Assembly (NCBI GenBank): GCA_036346255.1
Contig: CM070627.1
Location: forward strand, 33,998,143 to 34,062,142
Reading direction: 5' to 3'
Length of the DNA: 64,000 nt
DNA from: Ampelocalamus luodianensis
Taxonomy: Eukaryota; Streptophyta; Magnoliopsida; Poales; Poaceae
Part shown: one piece after another, positions 45,833 to 57,690 of the stretch
Position numbering within the stretch: the stretch's first letter is position 1
Layout of the letters: each line of letters opens with the position of its first letter
The notes under the pieces: generated by a model
The model's input: only the letters and a program-made list of their open reading frames with translations
Databases searched by the model: none
Told to the model about the DNA's origin: nothing
Position numbers and translations under genes: made by a program

Positions 45833-47265
45833 TAGAAGCTGAAGCTAGAAGTTGTACCCAAAGGATTTGTGGCCAGCCTAGAAGTACAGTCTACCCTGGA
45901 GAAACAAATTCGCGAAGCACAACTAAGGGATTCAGAGATTTCAGACATCAAGAAAAAGATGGCAGAAGGGAAATTCAAAGAGTTCACCAAGGATGATCAA
46001 GATATACTATGGATTAATGGACGTATATGCGTACCAGATGTGAATGGGTTGAGACAGCTAATCTTAAAGGAGGCCCATGGCTCAAAGTATTCGATTCACC
46101 CTGGGAGTACTAAGATGTACCGGGATGTTAAGAGTAAATTTTGGTGGCCAAATTTAAAGCAAGAAGTCGCAGAGTTCATTGCCTTGTGCGACATATGTCA
46201 GAAAGTAAAAGTCGAACATCAGAGGCCGGCAGGTTTGTCGCAACCGCTGAAGATTCCAGAATGGAAGTGGGAAGATGTTGGAATGGATTTCATTACCGGT
46301 TTACCTAGGACTCAATCGGGTTATGATTCGATTTGGGTAATAGTTGATCGCTTGACTAAAGTTGTCCATTTATTCCCAGTCAGAACCACTTACTCAGGAT
46401 ATCGCCATGCAAAGTTGTATATATCGCGAATTGTCAGTCTGCATGGTGTGCTCAAGAAGATAGTGTCAGATCAAGAATCTTAGTTCACCTTGCGTTTTTG
46501 GCAAAGTTTGCATGAAGCTTTGGGTACCCATTTGAATTTCAGTACTGCTTACCATCCTCAGACAGATGGACAGACCGAAAGAGTCAATCAAATTTTGGAA
46601 GATATGTTGAGAGTTTGTGCTCTAGCTAATGCTACCAGTTGGAATAAGAGTTTGTCGTATGCAGAATTCTCGTACAACAACAGTTATCAAGCCAGTCTAC
46701 AGATGTCACCGTTTGAAGTATTGTATGGTCGTGCCTGCAGAACCCCTTTGAATTGGTCAGAAACAGTTGAACGTTCAGTTTTCGGACCAGATATTATACA
46801 AGAAGCAAAAGAGCAAGTGGCCATGTTTAGAGAAAGATTGAAGATAGCTTAGTCTAGGCAGAAGAGCTATGCTGATAATCGTCGTCGTGATCTCAGCTTT
46901 GAGCCAGAAGATTTTGTGTATCTTCGAGTTACTCCACTCAGAGGTGTAAAATGGTTTCATGCCAAAGGGAAGCTTGCCACGAGGTATGTTGGTCCGTTCA
47001 GGATTTTGGAATGCCGTGGAGAAGTTGCCTATCAGTTGGAGCTATTGTAGTCGTTAGCAGGAGTACATGATGTCTTCTATGTCTCGCAGTAGAAATGTCT
47101 TCGTGTGCCGGAAGAACAAGCCCCTTTGGATTCGATTGAGTTGAAAGAAGATCTCACTTACAAAGAGCAGCCAGTTAGAATTCTGGATGTCGCAGAGCAT
47201 CGTACCAGAAGCAAGGCTGTTCATTTTTTCAAGGTTCAGTGGAGCAATCACTCAGGAGGTGAGGA
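45833..47265 (+). pseudogene. Element A integrase and start of chromodomain, cut by insertion D
   Basis: Integrase with the HHCC zinc domain (HGSKYSIHPG; CDICQK), the first catalytic aspartate in DVGMDFITGLPRT, a damaged second region (SDQES then TAG, normally SDRGSQF) and the conserved HPQTDGQTERVNQ with the third acid. The C-terminal GPY/F-like part (LRVTPLRGVKWFHAKGKL, ARYVGPFRIL-like) leads to a chromodomain (ILDVAEHRTRSKAVHFFKVQ, then WSNHSGGE), broken at 47265. Stops at 45833, 46481, 46850, 47048 and 47090 are all TAG. Chromodomains of this group steer insertion to heterochromatin. Confidence 0.87.
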
Positions 47266-47886
47266 CCTGGGGTATTTAACTAGTAATACTTAACCTCCAT
47301 ATGGTTATAGTATCACTAATTAAATATCCTAAGCCTCGATGGGCATGTGCTTCCCAGAATTGTAGCACACATACATCTTTACAAAATCATGCATTATTTC
47401 CATACACTTACAATACCGAGTCTAGCAAAAGACATACAATAAAGAGAGTTATTACAAAAGAGCCGACCGGACAAATGACAACAAGAGTGACAAATAACAG
47501 CGAAAGCAAAAGTGCCATAAGATGGCTATAAACAAAAGACGACCGGTTAGCCAACACAACCCACAAGGAAACCGACCGGGCCGCCAAGCTAGTTAAACGA
47601 TCCGCAGCAAAACTCACAGAAGTCGATCCCTTGGGGATCCACTTCCTCCTCTGCAACAACAAAGCAATGCAGTTGAGTACAAAAATGTACTCGCAAGACT
47701 TACGAGTAACCAGTCTATACATAGCTACATGAAATCTGTAACAAAGGAGATGGTTATAAGGTTAATTGGATGCATAAAGCAATTTTCATTTGCAATAATG
47801 TAATACATTGAAGGCAATTTGTCAAATCTATTTTTAATCATTGAAATAATAGCAAGATAGTAATGAGTATCATAAATAACAACCTA

Positions 47887-47891
47887 GAGGT
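47887..47891. repeat. Left target duplication of element C (GAGGT)
   Basis: GAGGT before the 5' LTR and again at 55275-55279 after the 3' LTR. Confidence 0.8.
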
Positions 47892-49181
47892 TGTTGGAGA
47901 TATGCCCTAGAGGTAATCATATTGATGATGATATTTCATTGTATCCATGATTTAATAAATGTTCCTTGAATATTGCCTTTGTGTTGATTAACAAGTATGT
48001 GACTTGTTTGTGAAACTCTTTACTTGTATGGTTATTCTAAAGTTGTCCCTAGTCGGAGTTCATGTGAGGACACACGTGAATGATGGATTAGCACATGTAT
48101 CGGTTGATGACCATGTTTCATGAGTCATAGACATGGAGATGTCAAACCAATAATGTGGACACATGTTTAGAACATGGGGTTGGACCGACCCAACATGAGA
48201 CATAGTAATTATTCTTATGGTTCTCTCTACACAATGTGTACGCTTGTCCTTAGACCCGAGATTGTCACATGTACTTGAGATGTGAATCGACCTACTTAGG
48301 GCTATCAAACGCTACTCCGTGAATCGGGTAGTTATAAAGGTAGCTTCGGGTTTGTCATGAAGCATGTTGCGAGGCATGGTCGATCGAGATGGGATTTGCC
48401 CCTCTACTGAGAGAGATATCTCGGGCCTCGAGTGATCGGATCCGTAAATGCATGGCCATGCTACTTAAGGTTAAGAGTTAACCTAGTAAGGGATTAGGAT
48501 CACAGGATCGAGAAAGAGTGGTCGACTTGGAGCCAGACCGAATATCGTGAGGCAAAGGGATTGGCATGTACATAACGTTGTGATGGTTCGTCCGATATGA
48601 TCTTTACGTATGTTTAGGAGTTGCACGCCTTGCTAGAGGCCGCTACCAACTATTGACCAAGTATGTGTACTGCGCCATGTCTAAACATATGTGAACCATA
48701 GGTCACACACTTAAGGGGTGAAGCCTAATTCGGATTGGATCCGAATTAGATCGGGCATTGAGTCCTAATGGGCCTCTATTCGTAGAAGCCCATTATAAGG
48801 ACGCCTATAAAAGGAGGCGGGGCGCGGTTGAGGGTTGAGTTTTTCGTGACATTCTCAAACCACGCCGCCACCCTCCCACGCCAAGTCGCCGCGCGATCTA
48901 GTAGTCCGCGCGCGTCGCGCCCTCCCGCACGTGTGGATACCTTTGAGGCGCCAGCATGCGTGGCGTTGGGACGAACCGCAAGAAAGGAGTCAGACGTGGG
49001 ACACCGCGACGAGCACGAGGAAGTAGTACGACTACTCGCCTCGACGCATCGCATCAACTTGGTACGACTACATCGCCCCGACGCTACGCATCAACTTCCG
49101 CACTGCGGCGTCTAGTGGTAAGACCGTGATCTATAAATCGCAGTGATCTTGGTTTACGGGTAGAATTTTTTAATTTGCGCT
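47892..49181 (+). repeat. 5' LTR of element C, 3' end deleted
   Basis: Matches the 3' LTR from TGTTGGAGATATG to TTTGCGCT at 49181, then diverges. The 3' LTR goes on for 25 bp to CTACA. TATAAAA box at 48806-48812. Confidence 0.85.
48806..48812 (+). promoter_or_regulatory. TATA box in the 5' LTR of element C
   Basis: ACGCCTATAAAAGGAGG. The 3' LTR has the same site at 54877 with one A fewer. Confidence 0.6.
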
Positions 49182-50080
49182 GCCCTTCGAACCTGATGGG
49201 GAAACCCCTCGACCCCTTATCCGTGAGATTGCGATTCTATGCATAACTTGTTTTTGCAGGATGTATGTGACCGTATGGCCTAATGTGTATGTGATGCATG
49301 TTTGTAATATTTGCATGACTGCGTGTCGGGTACGGCAACACGGTGGAGCCATTGTGTTGTCAAAGTATTGTATTAACGGCTGCGTGCCGACTTCTGTGAT
49401 GATTCCTAGTATCCATGTATTTTATTACTCGGAGGACACATCACTTGGAGGATGGCACACATGAACCATGGAGATGGAGATCATCATGGTGGATGATTCT
49501 ATGGCGATGGAGATCACCATGAGAAAATGGGCCATACTGAGTCACAATTGTGTGAATGCTATTCTGTTGTTTTACTCCTATGCATGTTTGAATGGTAGAA
49601 GTATAGCGATCCTCACAAAATGTTAAGTTAAACATATGCCCTCCCAATTAAATTTTGCACCATCCCATGTCTTGTAAATTGATGGTGGGTCTATAAAATT
49701 AGGGCACCATCAACTTTCCTTGACTAGATGGGTTTTGTATCGGATACTTACATGCATAAGGATTGGTGAACTTAACAAGGTTATCATAAAGGTTATGGGC
49801 CTTGGGGCATAAAGGTTGGGGCAGGGCATAGAGATGTCACCCAACAACAAGAGTCATATAGAGATATGATTAGCAAGGTGTTGCTTATCGAATTACCTTG
49901 TCTCCTAGCGGTGATGCAAAAGCTCACTAGTAGACTCGTTAATTATGGATCTTGAATCGCTAAGAATCAACAGAGGGATGTTGATTTTAGTGGGAGTACA
50001 TTCTATTAAATTTGTTTAATACAATTTACTCTATCATGGTTTTATTTGTCTTAGTATTTTGCATTTCCTATTGTAGATCA
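49182..50080 (+). other. 5' leader of element C without a recognisable PBS
   Basis: Untranslated leader between LTR and gag. No sequence complementary to a tRNA 3' end was found where it should lie, consistent with a deletion that starts in the LTR end. Confidence 0.6.
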
Positions 50081-51360
50081 ATGGCATCTAGCAACCACGC
50101 ACACCCTTTTGCTTTATGCGATCGATTCTTGAGAAAGAGAAATTAAATGGAACAAACTATTCTGACTGGTCCGTAACTGAGAATTGTTCTCGGGAAGATA
50201 AAAGGAAAACGCTCGACACCCCAATCCCGTAAGAACTCGCTAACAATACGTCTGCACATGTTAAAAATGCCTACAAGAAAGCATGTGATGACTCTCTTGA
50301 GATTAGTCGTCTTATGCTTGCATGCATGGAACCCGACCTTCAAAAGCGGTTTGAGGATCGAAGCGTATGATATGATCATAGCGCTTAAGGACATGTTCGC
50401 ATACGTGCCAGGTGAACGGTTCAATGTCTCTAAGGCTTTTACGAATGCAGTTATGTAAGGTGCACCGTAGGCCCACATGTGATCAAAATGGTTGGTTACA
50501 ATGACTTTGGATAAACTTGGTTTTCCAATTGGCCAAGAGTTGGCAATCGATTTCATTTTAGCGCCTCTTCCACCTAGCTATGAGCATTTCATTTGAACTA
50601 CCATATGCATGGGGCGGATAAGGGCCTTAATGAGCTTTGTGGGATGCTCAAAACAGCAGAGTGACATTAAGAAGTGTGCGGGCCTAGCCATGTGATGGTG
50701 TGTGAGAACAAGTCTAGCTTCAAGAAAAGGGTAAGAAGCCATGGCCAAAGAATAAGGGCAAGGTTAATGATATGATCTCGGCCAACGCCTAAGCCTAATC
50801 TTTGGACTCGAGCCGAGACAAGATGCTTCTATTGTAAAGAAACCGCCTTTGGAAGAGAAACCGCAATAAGTACATGGATTCCGATGAATGCAAGAAGAAG
50901 GCCGAAGTAAGACTTCCACCCATGGTACACTTGTCATAAATGTTTTAGACATTTTCTCGCAGATTCTCCTATTAACTCTTGGGTATTTGATACGGATCGC
51001 TTGCTCACATTTGCAACTCGATGCAGGGCTAATAAGAAGTAGAGGAGTCGCAAGAGTGAAGTTGATTTTCGCGTCGGAATAAAGCAAGGGTTGCTGCGTT
51101 GACCGTCGGCACCATGCAACTTCGGCTTCCTTCAAGATTTATTATGGAATTGAATAATTGTTATTATGTTCCTAGTATGAGTCGAAACATTTTATCCCCT
51201 CATGTTTGATGAGAGATGGTTATTCATTTGCAAGTAAAGACAATGGTTGTTTGATCTCTAAAAATGGAATGTTTATGGCTTTTGCCCATTGTGAATGGGT
51301 TATTTATTTTAAATCTTGATGATGCGCCTATCTTTAACATAAATGCTAAAAGACTTCGAC
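50081..51360 (+). pseudogene. Element C gag
   Basis: ATG at 50081 (MASSNHAHPFAL), then, across frameshifts, EKEKLNGTNYSDW, ISRLMLACMEPDLQKRFED and YDMIIALKDMFAYVPGERFN (50120-50450), LDKLGFPIGQELAIDFILAP and PPSYEHF (50505-50600). These are standard copia gag (UBN2-type) phrases. From 50650 to 51360 the frame can be followed only in pieces. The zinc knuckle is not clearly preserved. Confidence 0.78.
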
Positions 51361-53833
51361 CTAATGATTTGAATCCCACCTATGTTTGGCATTGTCGTTT
51401 GGGTCACAAAGTGAAAAGCGCATGAAGAAGCTCCATGTCGATGGTCTTCTAACTTCGCTTGATTTTGAATCATACGAGACATGTGAAGCTTGTTTGCTTG
51501 GTAAGATGACCAAATCACCTTTCAAAGGTTCTTTTGAGAGGCGTAAGACTTGTTGGAAATCATACATACCGATGTATGTGGACCAATGAGCACGATCGCT
51601 AGAGGTGGATTTCATTACTTCATAACTTTCATCGATGATTTTAGTAGATATGGCTATGTCTACTTAATGAAGCATAAGTCCGAAACTTTTAAAAGTTCAA
51701 AGAGTTCCGAATGAGGTTGAAAATCAACGTGCCAAGAAAATCAAGGCTCTGCGATCCGATCGTGGTGGCGAGTATTTGAGTCATGAATTTAGCAATCATC
51801 CAAGAGTTGCGGAATTGTTCCACACTAACACCGCCCTAACGCCTCAAAGAAACGGGTATCCGAGCGCGAATCGGACCTTGTTGGACATGGTTCGATCGAT
51901 GATGAGCCAATCATTTACCATTATCCTTTTGGGGTTACGCTCTAGAAACGATGGCTTTCACACTTAATAGGTACCGTCTAAATCAGAGTTAAGACACCAT
52001 ATGAGATATGGTGGGAAGAGTCACGGTTTGTCTTTTCTAAAGATTTGGGGATGTGAGGCATTTGTCAAGCGACTACAATCGGACAAGCTCACACCCAAGT
52101 CGGATAAATGCATTTTCGTGGGATATCCAAGGAAACCTTTGATATTACTTCTACAACCGACTAGAGGGCAAAGTGTTTGTCGTCAAGTGGTGTTTTCCTA
52201 GAGAAAGAGTTTCTCAACAGGGAGACAAGTGGAAGAACGGCGGCTTGAAGAAGTTCAAGATGAACCAATCGGGAAGACTCGACGAATGATGCCCATGTGG
52301 CGAACAAGTTGAGGAACCCATGGCAAAGGAAGCACCACCACCACGAAGGTCGGAAGGCTCGCAGAATGCGCGAGATATATTATTGTTAGACAATGATGAG
52401 CCTACGACCTATGCGAAGCAATGATGGACCAGGACTGCGAGAAATGGCATAGTGCCATGAGATCCGAGATAGCATCCATGGGAGACAATCAAGTTTGGAA
52501 CTTGGTTGACTTTGATGGTGTTAAACCATAGAGTGCAAATGGATCTACAAAAGGAAGATTGATATGGATGGAAATGTTCATATCCATAAAGCTCGACTTG
52601 TCGCAAAAGGTTTTCTGAAGTTCAAGGAGTTGACTACGATGAGACTTTCTCACCGTAGCGATGCTTAAATCAATACGGATCATTCTAGCTATTGCTTGCA
52701 TATTTCGACTATGAGATATGGCGATGGATGTCAAAACGACTTTCCTTAATGGAAATTTAACCGAGGACGTGTATATGATACAACCCGAGGGTTTTGTCGA
52801 TCCAAACAATGCTAGAAAAGTATGCAAACTTCAAAAATCCATTTATGGATTGAAGCAAGCATCTCTGAGTTGGAACATCTGTTTTGATGAAGTGGTCAAA
52901 GGTTTGACTTCATCAAAACGAAGAAGAATCTTGTGTTTACAAGAAGACAAGTGGAGCTCACTCGTATTTCTAATCTTATATGTAGATGACATATTACGAT
53001 TGGAAATGATATTCCTATGCTCGAGTCCGTTAAGACCTCACCAAAAATAGTTTCTCAATGAAGGACTTAGGGAAGCGGCATATATTTTGGGTATTAAGAT
53101 CTATAGAGATAGATCAAAAGGCTAATAGGATTGCCAGTACTTACATTGACAAAGTGTTGAAACGGTTCAACATGGAGGAGGCAAAGAAAGGGTTCTTGCC
53201 CATGTCTCATGGCATAAATCTTGGCAAGACTCGGTGTCCTTCGACAACCGATGAGCGAGATCGCATGAGTAAGATTCCATATGCTTCGCCATTGGATCTA
53301 TCATGTATGCTATGATGTGTACTCGCCAGATGTTTCCTATGCTCTAAGTGTTACGAGTAGATACTCAGCCGATCAGTGAGAGTCATCGGACAAAGAAGAT
53401 TAAAAACATCCTCAAGTATTTGAGAAGAACTAAGGATGTGTTCCTAGTCTACGAGGTGAGGAAGAGCTCGTTGTAAATGGTTACACCGATGCAAGCTTCC
53501 AAACCGACAAAGATGATTACAAATCGCAACGGGTTTTGTGTTCCTTTTGAACGGTGGTGCGGTAAGTTGGAAGAGTTCCAAGCGGGAGATCGTTGTTTCA
53601 CTCTACAACTGAGGTCGAGTACATTGCATGCTTCAAGCAGCAAAGGAAGGTGTTTGGATAAGGAAGTTCATAATCAACTAGGTGTGGTTCCTAGTGCGTG
53701 CGATCCTATGGATCTTTATCGTGATAACAGTGGGGCCATTGCGCAAGCCAAGGAGCCGAGGAATCACCAAAAGAACAAACACATATCATTGCTGTTTCAT
53801 CTCATTCGAGAGATCCTTAATCGAGAGATTTAA
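51361..53833 (+). pseudogene. Element C pol: integrase, RT, RNase H
   Basis: In copia order. Gag-pre-integrase at 51386-51560 (MKKLHVDGLLTSLDFESYET, CEACLLGKMTKSPF). Integrase at 51600-52200 (FITFIDDFSRYGYVYLMKHK, then SDRGGEY- and NGVSER-like remnants, KIWGCEAFVKRL). RT at 52500-53040 (MDVKTTFLNGNLTEDVYMIQ, YGLKQASLSWN, catalytic LYVDDI near 52977). RNase H at 53470-53830 (YRDNSGAIAQAKEPRNHQKN, KHISLLFHLIREI). Many 1-5 bp indels break the frame, and stops are mixed. Confidence 0.87.
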
Positions 53834-53953
53834 AGATATGCAAAATACACACTGATTTGAATATTTCGCATCCTTTGACTGAAGCCTCTCCACACTTAAG
53901 CATGAGGCGCACACAAGAGCTATGGGTATTAGATATCTTCTAGATTGACTCTA

Positions 53954-53968
53954 GTGCAAGTGGGAGAC
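53954..53968 (+). promoter_or_regulatory. Polypurine tract of element C
   Basis: GTGCAAGTGGGAGAC directly before the 3' LTR, the usual plus-strand primer site of this copia group. Confidence 0.75.
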
Positions 53969-55274
53969 CGTTGAGATATGCCCTAGAGGTAATCATATTG
54001 ATGATGATATTTCATTGTATCCATGATTTAATAAATGTTCCTTGAATATTGCCTTTGTGTTGATTAACAAGTATGTGACTTGTTTGTGAAACTCTTTACT
54101 TGTATGGTTATTCTAAAGTTGTCCCTAGTCGGAGTTCATGTGAGGACACACGTGAATGATGGATTAGCACATGTATCGGTTGATGACCATGTTCAACAGT
54201 GTCATAGACATGGAGATGTCAAACCAATAATGTGGACACATGTTTAGAACATGGGGTTGGACCGACCCAACATGAGACATAGTAATTATTCTTATGGTTC
54301 TCTCTACACAATGTGTACGCCTTGTCCTTAGACCCGAGATTGTCATGTACTTGAGATGTGAATCGACCTACTTAGGGGCTATCAAACGCTACTCCGAATC
54401 GGGTAGTTATAAAGGTAGCTTTGGTTTGTCATGAAGCATCTTTGCAGGCATGGTCACGAGATAGGATTTGCCCTCTCTACCCGAGAGATATCTCACGGGC
54501 CCTCGAGTGATCGGATCCAAATGCATGGCCATGCTACTTAAGGTTAAGAGTTAACCTAGTAAGGGATTCCGGATCACGGATCGAAAGAGTGGTCGACTTG
54601 GAGCTAGACCAATATCGTGAGGCAAAGGGATTGGCATGTACATAACGCTGTGATGGTTCGTCCGATATGATCTTTACGTATGTTTAGGAGTTGGCACGCC
54701 TTGCTAGAGGCCGCTACCAACTATTGACCAAGTATGTGTACTGCGCCATGTCTAAACATATGTGAACCATAGGGTCACACACTTATGGGCCGAAGCTTCC
54801 ACCGGATTGGATCCGACTAGATCGGGCATTGAGTCCTAATGGGCCTCTATTCGTAGATGCCCATTATAAGGACGCCTATAAAGGAGGGCAGGCGCGCTGG
54901 TTGAGGGTTGAGTTTTTCGTGACATCCTCAAACCTCGCCGCCACCCTCCCACGCCCTAGTCGCCGCGACGGATCTAGTAGTCCGCGCGCGCCGCTTCCTC
55001 CCGACGTGTGGATACCTTTGAGGCGCCGCATCCGTGGCGCTGGGACGAACCGCAAGAAAGGAGCAGACGTGGGACGCCGCGACGAGCACGCAGGAAGTAG
55101 TACGACTACTCGCCCGACGCATCGCATCAACTTGGTACGACTACATGCGCCGGACGCCGCATCAACTTCCGCACGGCGTCTAGTGGTAAGACCGTGATCT
55201 ATAACTGCAGTGATCTTGGTTTACGGGTAGAATTTTTTTTATTTGCGCTAGTGTAGCCTACCCGTTTCCCTACA
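53969..55274 (+). repeat. 3' LTR of element C (1306 bp)
   Basis: Starts CGTTGAGATATGCCC (TG start mutated) and ends GTTTCCCTACA before GAGGT. It differs from the 5' LTR mainly by many short indels. Confidence 0.87.
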
Positions 55275-55279
55275 GAGGT

Positions 55280-57000
55280 GACTAACCCAATAGCCACCAC
55301 GACATAGCACGAATCCCCGATTCGTACCACCCATGTCAAGTTTTAATTTAAAAGGTTATAGTCTAACTCTTCAAAGACCTCCCCAAGCGTGTCCATAACC
55401 TAGGACGAGGCTATTCGAATAGTTCAAAACCCTGCAGGGGTGCACCAATGTACCCACGCTTCAGACCGCCTTTTAGCCACAAGATTAGCACACTTCCAAA
55501 GGTATGCCAGCACGACTAAGTCTTACGAGATGTTTCCAATATTGTGTATCAACTATGAGCCACTCGTATGGATAGAAACCCATACACTACATTGTAAAGC
55601 CGGAAGACAACTACCCACCCGAGGTAAAGCTTCCGGACAACTACAATGCTCCCAAACATCTGCCTCCTGCAAACTCCTGCGACTCGGAGCTAACACACGC
55701 CAAAGTACTAACACATGCCCTCTAGTGTGGCTAGCATGCAAGAATGCTTGGTTTAGTGTAACAAGATGTTCGGTCCTTGTTGACTCGGGCACCATACCAG
55801 TTACACCCAAAAGCACACCATCGTACCATTGTGCCCAAGTCTAAATCTTTTTGTTTTCAGTTTTAGTTTTCTCAATTTAAACATAGCATATGGTGCTGAA
55901 TGTGAAGCCATAATAAGTTTTGTGTGATCAAGGTTATCGACTAAGTCGACAACCGTCCAATTCTACCGGTAGCTAAGCATGACTTGGCAACATCAACTCG
56001 CAAACTACTAAGTGACAAGGGCTCATCCAATGAACACCAAATCACAGCTAGATAATCCTAGGCTCAATAGTAGAGGATAAACATTTGCCTATAGATTATG
56101 CATCTAATGGATCAACTAATCGACAATAGTTAACAACAAAATAGCAAGACATACGTAGAATTTGCAAACAACATACTAGACTTTAAAAATAATAGGAGCA
56201 ATATGATCAAATGATGCTACATCTGCTTGCCTTGCTGGAAGTTCTCTTGTTGCAGAGGATCACTTTCGGGTTCGACAAATTCTTTAGAACCTAACACAAG
56301 AACGCGAAAATCCAATAAGAACGAAGAACACCAAAAGAAATTCCAAATCCAAAGTTATCCAAATACCGTGAAATTTACACAACAACAAGGTCATGATTTT
56401 AAATAAATTTAGTAACAAGAATAATTCAATTTGGACTAAGTATGCAAAAGTTATGGCCTAAACAATTTCTTTCAGATAGACAATTCAATTTAAATTGATT
56501 TCGGGTATTGTTCATGGCACAATTTTCCAAAAATTTCTAGAACCTAAAATTTTCATGGTTGGTAGAACATGGCATTCTAAGAACAGCAAAACTGGATTTA
56601 CTTCATTTGGGGTTAAAATGAATTACTTATGATTTTTCTAAGTTGTGAAACTATATCATTTTTCAAAGGCATAGACATGAACAAAACCTATTCTATATTA
56701 AAGTACATTATCAGAGGGATTTAACAAATTTTAGTTTGCTCAATTTGGAGCTATAGAGAATTACTTATGCATTTTTCAAGTTTTAAATGAATTTGTAGAC
56801 AATATTAATACCTAAGCAAGTTAATTCAACCTATATAATTTTCTGGTACAGAATCAGTGCCTACACACATTTTTGGATTAAAGTTTAGTTAAACGGAAAT
56901 TTAACACAATTGGAATCATCTGAAATGGAGCTAAAATGAATTAGCTATGATTTTTTGAAGTTTTAATACTATTTTCAGTTGACAAATAAAAGCTCACCGG
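55280..57000 (-). other. Non-coding continuation of LTR D
   Basis: AT-rich. Holds the conserved LTR motif (TATTCGAATA at 55412-55421). The 55440-55844 open frame has no recognisable domain. Nothing else seen. Confidence 0.6.
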
Positions 57001-57317
57001 AATTAAAACAAACTTATCAAAAGGAAACGACGTGGATGAACGTGGGCCGTGGATCGCGAATCGAACGGCCCAAACGCGAGGGCCAAACAGACGCACGCAG
57101 CGCCACACGTCCCCACCGTTGGATTAGATCCAACGGCCCACCGCGAGGGAGGTGCTCGGGGTCCGAACGTTCCAACGAACATGGGCCGCCGGTCCAAAAA
57201 TGAGCGGCTCACAGCGAGAGTTCCGGTCGGAGGTCCGAACGCTCGCGCCATCAGAGCCGTAGGACAAGAAATGAACGGCGACAAGAGATCGAAACGCTAA
57301 GACTTCGCAAGCACTGG

Positions 57318-57690
57318 GGAGGTCTAGACCATTGGATCAAGATCTAACGGTCCAGAGCTGAGGGGATGTCCTAAAGCTAAAGATCTTAAAGGAGGAGGTC
57401 CTGAACGACCCAAATCTCCAAGGGGAGACCTTGGACGGTCAAGATTTACTCAGAGGAGGTCCTAGGCGATAAGATCTAAAGGAGGGGAGGACCCTGACAG
57501 CCAAGATCTACTAGAAGAGGTCCTGGACGGTTAGGATCTCCACGGGGAGGTCCTTAATGATGAAGTCTAACAGAGGGGAGGTCTTGAACGGCTCAGATCT
57601 CCATGGGGAGGTCTTCAACGGTCAAGATCTACCCGGAGGTGGTCTTAAAGGTTCAGATCTGCAGGGGAGGGAGGTCCTGAGGTTTTCTTC
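57318..57690. repeat. Minisatellite with 29-33-bp units inside LTR D
   Basis: About ten imperfect units of the type GAGGTCCTGGACGGTCAAGA followed by TCTACNNGGGG. The phrase AGATCT or a near variant recurs in almost every unit. It lies upstream (in LTR orientation, downstream) of the TATA box at 58682. Confidence 0.7.

Larger units (their letters stand above)
47892..55274 (+). mobile_element. Element C: Ty1/copia retrotransposon (Angela/BARE-like LTR start)
   Basis: Plus strand. 5' LTR 47892-49181, 3' LTR 53969-55274, TSD GAGGT. The LTR begins TGTTGGAGATATGCCCTAG, the signature of cereal Angela/BARE/RIRE1 relatives. Internal order is gag (50081 on), gag-pre-integrase, integrase, RT, RNase H, then the polypurine tract. 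The last 25 bp of the 5' LTR and the PBS are missing. Coding is broken by many short indels. It is the youngest layer of the nest. Confidence 0.9.
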
